Shown here: in pieces, positions 62,481 to 64,000 of the stretch
Layout: each line of letters opens with the position of its first letter
Position numbering within the stretch: position 1 is the stretch's first letter
Source of the DNA: Austwickia chelonae NBRC 105200
GTDB taxonomy: Bacteria; Actinomycetota; Actinomycetes; Actinomycetales; Dermatophilaceae
Assembly: GCF_000298175.1 (NCBI RefSeq)
Contig: NZ_BAGZ01000002.1
Location: 1 to 64,000 of the forward strand
Reading direction: 5' to 3'
DNA length: 64,000 bases
The notes under the pieces: generated by a model
Told to the model about the DNA's origin: nothing
Database searches by the model: none
What the model saw: only the letters and a program-made list of their open reading frames with translations
Program-made: the position numbers and the translations under genes

Positions 62481-63287
62481 TCAGCCGTCGGAGTCGGAGT
62501 TTTCCGCCATGTCCATCGGTCCCAGCCAGGCCGTCGGCAGTTGGCCGTGTCCGGGGGCCACGACGTCCACGATCTCCTGCAGCGCGCGGCGGACGAAGGT
62601 CTCCCCCACCCACAGGTGTTTGCCGCCCTCGACCGGGATCACCTTGGCCTGCGGGATGGTGCTGAAACGTTCCACGGCCTCGGCCGGCTGCAGGTAGTCG
62701 TCGTGTTCCGGGACGAGCGCGACCACGGGTCTCCCGAAGTCGGCCCACTCCTGCAGGTCGGACTCGTGGCTGTACCGCAGGGGCGGGGACAGCAGGATCG
62801 CTCCCTCGATCGACGGGTCGTGCCCGTGCATCAGGGCCAGGTCGGTCCCGAAGCTCCAGCCGACGAGCCACCGGTGGGGCAGGTCGTGGAATTCGGCGAA
62901 CTCGATGGCCGCGGCGACATCGTACTTCTCGCTCTGGGCATAGTCGAACTCCCCCTCGGAGGTTCCCCGTGCGGAGGAGGTCCCCCGGGTGTTGAACCGC
63001 AGGACGGCGACGTCGGCCAGGGCCGGTAACCGGTAGGCGGCCTTGCGGTAGACGTGGCTGTCCATGAAACCGCCGTGGGTGGGCAGCGGGTGCAAGGTGA
63101 TCAAGGTGGCGACCGGGGTCTTCCCGATCGGGGTGGCCAGCTCACCGACCAGGGTCAGCCCGTCCGCGGTGTGCAGTTCGATGTCCTCCCGCTGTGCCGG
63201 CAGGACACTGTTCGCGCGGATCTCCCGCGGGGTGATGGCGCGCAACGAACCCGTGGTGGGATCCGTGGGCGGGGGCGTCGATGTCAT
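62481..63287 (-). CDS. Alpha/beta hydrolase
   Basis: 268 aa from the ATG at 63287. LITLHPLPTHGGFMDSHVY gives the oxyanion region; GWSFGTD is the nucleophile elbow (Ser); an Asp in VPEHDDYLQP and the His in GGKHLWVG complete the triad. It resembles the small COG2945-type hydrolases; substrate unknown. Its ATG overlaps the stop of the upstream zinc-ribbon-like gene as ATGA, with GAGAGG nine bases before. The 50-residue in-frame extension lies in the other gene and is rejected. Confidence 0.85.
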   Translation of the reverse strand: MTSTPPPTDPTTGSLRAITPREIRANSVLPAQREDIELHTADGLTLVGELATPIGKTPVATLITLHPLPTHGGFMDSHVYRKAAYRLPALADVAVLRFNTRGTSSARGTSEGEFDYAQSEKYDVAAAIEFAEFHDLPHRWLVGWSFGTDLALMHGHDPSIEGAILLSPPLRYSHESDLQEWADFGRPVVALVPEHDDYLQPAEAVERFSTIPQAKVIPVEGGKHLWVGETFVRRALQEIVDVVAPGHGQLPTAWLGPMDMAENSDSDG

Positions 63288-63583
63288 CTCCAGGAACCTC
63301 TCGGTGGGCGTCGGCTGCGATTCTGCCAGCAGCGGCTGTGCCAGTGACGGCGGTCGTCCAGGCCGCCGAGTCCGTCGGCCGGCCAGACGACGACATGGGC
63401 GATGTCCCCGGCCAGGGTCTGCTGACATCCGGGACACAGATAACGGCGGCCGGGATCCCGGCCGGCGACCCGTCGGACGAACCAGTCTCCGTCGGGATGA
63501 TTCTCCCGTCTCTCCAACCCGCCCAGGGCGCGCCCGAGGTCGAGTTCGCGTTCATCGCGTCGGCGGCGGTTGGCCCGGGGCAT
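63284..63583 (-). CDS. Small zinc-ribbon-like conserved actinobacterial protein
   Basis: 99 aa, very basic. RRYLCPGCQQTL has a CxxC pair, and HVVVWPAD ... RRHWHSRCW gives further His/Cys, consistent with one zinc site. The flanks are Arg-rich and probably bind nucleic acid. Members are usually annotated ATP/GTP-binding or hypothetical protein; no function is established. It overlaps the hydrolase start by four bases, so the two are coupled. Confidence 0.75.
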   Translation of the reverse strand: MPRANRRRRDERELDLGRALGGLERRENHPDGDWFVRRVAGRDPGRRYLCPGCQQTLAGDIAHVVVWPADGLGGLDDRRHWHSRCWQNRSRRPPRGSWR

Positions 63584-63634
63584 AGGTCCATCATCGCAAG
63601 GCGGGGAGCGGCCCGGTCCGGCACCCGCCTTCGG

Positions 63635-64000
63635 TCAGGCGGCGTGGATGCGGAACCCTCGGCCGGTCTTCCGTCCCAGGTAGCCGCCCTTGGTCAGATG
63701 TTCCAGCAAGGGCGCCGGGGCGAAGCCTCGCTCCCGGAACTCCAGGTACAACTCACGTTGGATGGCATAGGAGACGTCCAGGCCGACGACGTCGAGCAGC
63801 TCGAAGGGCCCCATGGGCAGCCCGCAGCCGGCGATCATGGCCCGGTCGATGTCGTCCGCGCTGGCGTAGTGCGCCTCCAGCAGTTTCACGGCGTCGTTGA
63901 GATACGGGAAGAGGAGGGCGTTGACGATGAACCCGGCACGGTCCCCGCAGTGGACGGCATGTTTGCCGAGACGTCCGCACAGTTCGTGGACGGTCTGTCG
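63635..64000 (-). CDS. 3-hydroxyacyl-CoA (3-hydroxybutyryl-CoA) dehydrogenase, C-terminus (N-terminus beyond window)
   Basis: 121 visible residues of the C-terminal dimerisation domain: DRAGFIVNALLFPYLNDAVKLLE, ADDIDRAMIAGCGLPMGPFELLDVVGLDV, and the ending GGYLGRKTGRGF, all diagnostic of this family. The NAD-binding domain lies past position 64000. It would reduce acetoacetyl-CoA to 3-hydroxybutyryl-CoA, fitting the thiolase and ccr genes nearby. It ends 51 bases before the zinc-ribbon-like gene. Confidence 0.93.
   Translation of the reverse strand, partial: RQTVHELCGRLGKHAVHCGDRAGFIVNALLFPYLNDAVKLLEAHYASADDIDRAMIAGCGLPMGPFELLDVVGLDVSYAIQRELYLEFRERGFAPAPLLEHLTKGGYLGRKTGRGFRIHAA

Overview
This is a gene-dense, high-G+C chromosomal window from an actinobacterium. 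The evidence is a GlgE-type glucan pathway, leaderless-looking starts, GTG starts, an actinobacterial mutase/MeaB/ccr set, and gene order that recalls two separate Mycobacterium tuberculosis neighbourhoods (ligA to fixA, and mce-fadA4-thioredoxin-glgB-glgE-glgP; gene order recalled from memory, not searched). A Micrococcales member such as Dermatophilaceae/Intrasporangiaceae is my guess only. I see no rRNA, tRNA, CRISPR array, transposase or phage gene.

Layout. 1-14.4 kb is a housekeeping block, mostly on the minus strand: ligA (cut by the left edge), a MetE-like protein, mnmA, iscS, etfA-etfB, a hexapeptide acyltransferase, an enoyl-CoA hydratase and a YbjN-like protein. Three genes interrupt it: asnB, a secreted beta-rich protein and a guanine deaminase. 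14.5-32.2 kb is the alpha-glucan block: glgX, glgP, a secreted pullulanase, then the glgE-treS-(maltokinase::glgB) operon, in which the last gene fuses two enzymes that are normally separate. Together these make branched glucan from trehalose/maltose-1-phosphate and degrade it again. 32.3-34.2 kb holds a two-gene permease module.

34.3-39.2 kb is a tightly coupled five-gene minus-strand operon: glucose-1-phosphate cytidylyltransferase, SDR epimerase/dehydratase, 3,5-epimerase-like protein, SAF-domain oxidoreductase and L-2-hydroxyglutarate oxidase. It has the content of a nucleotide-sugar pathway of unknown product. 39.9-43.2 kb carries pgm, a P-loop-like protein without the Walker lysine, and cnoX. 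43.2-50.1 kb is a minus-strand series: thiolase, MeaB GTPase, thiamine-binding-like protein, an isobutyryl-CoA-mutase-type large subunit, and a membrane protein/lipoprotein pair.

50.1-60.2 kb is the most distinctive part: an arginine deiminase locus (arcA, argF/arcB, arcC) that continues into an arginine amidinotransferase, a DMT-family exporter candidate, an MHS-family MFS transporter, the antiporter arcD and an argR repressor. It sits between the thiolase and mce genes, which are neighbours in some actinobacteria. Strong hairpins separate several of its genes, and a CRP/FNR-like palindrome lies upstream of arcA. 60.5-64 kb returns to acyl-CoA metabolism: mce, ccr, a hydrolase, a small zinc-ribbon-like protein and the C-terminus of a 3-hydroxyacyl-CoA dehydrogenase cut by the right edge.

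Several genes (MetE-like, glgX, ybjN-like, glgE, permease, mce) show a TANNNT hexamer exactly six bases before the start codon and no Shine-Dalgarno sequence, the pattern expected for leaderless actinobacterial mRNAs.
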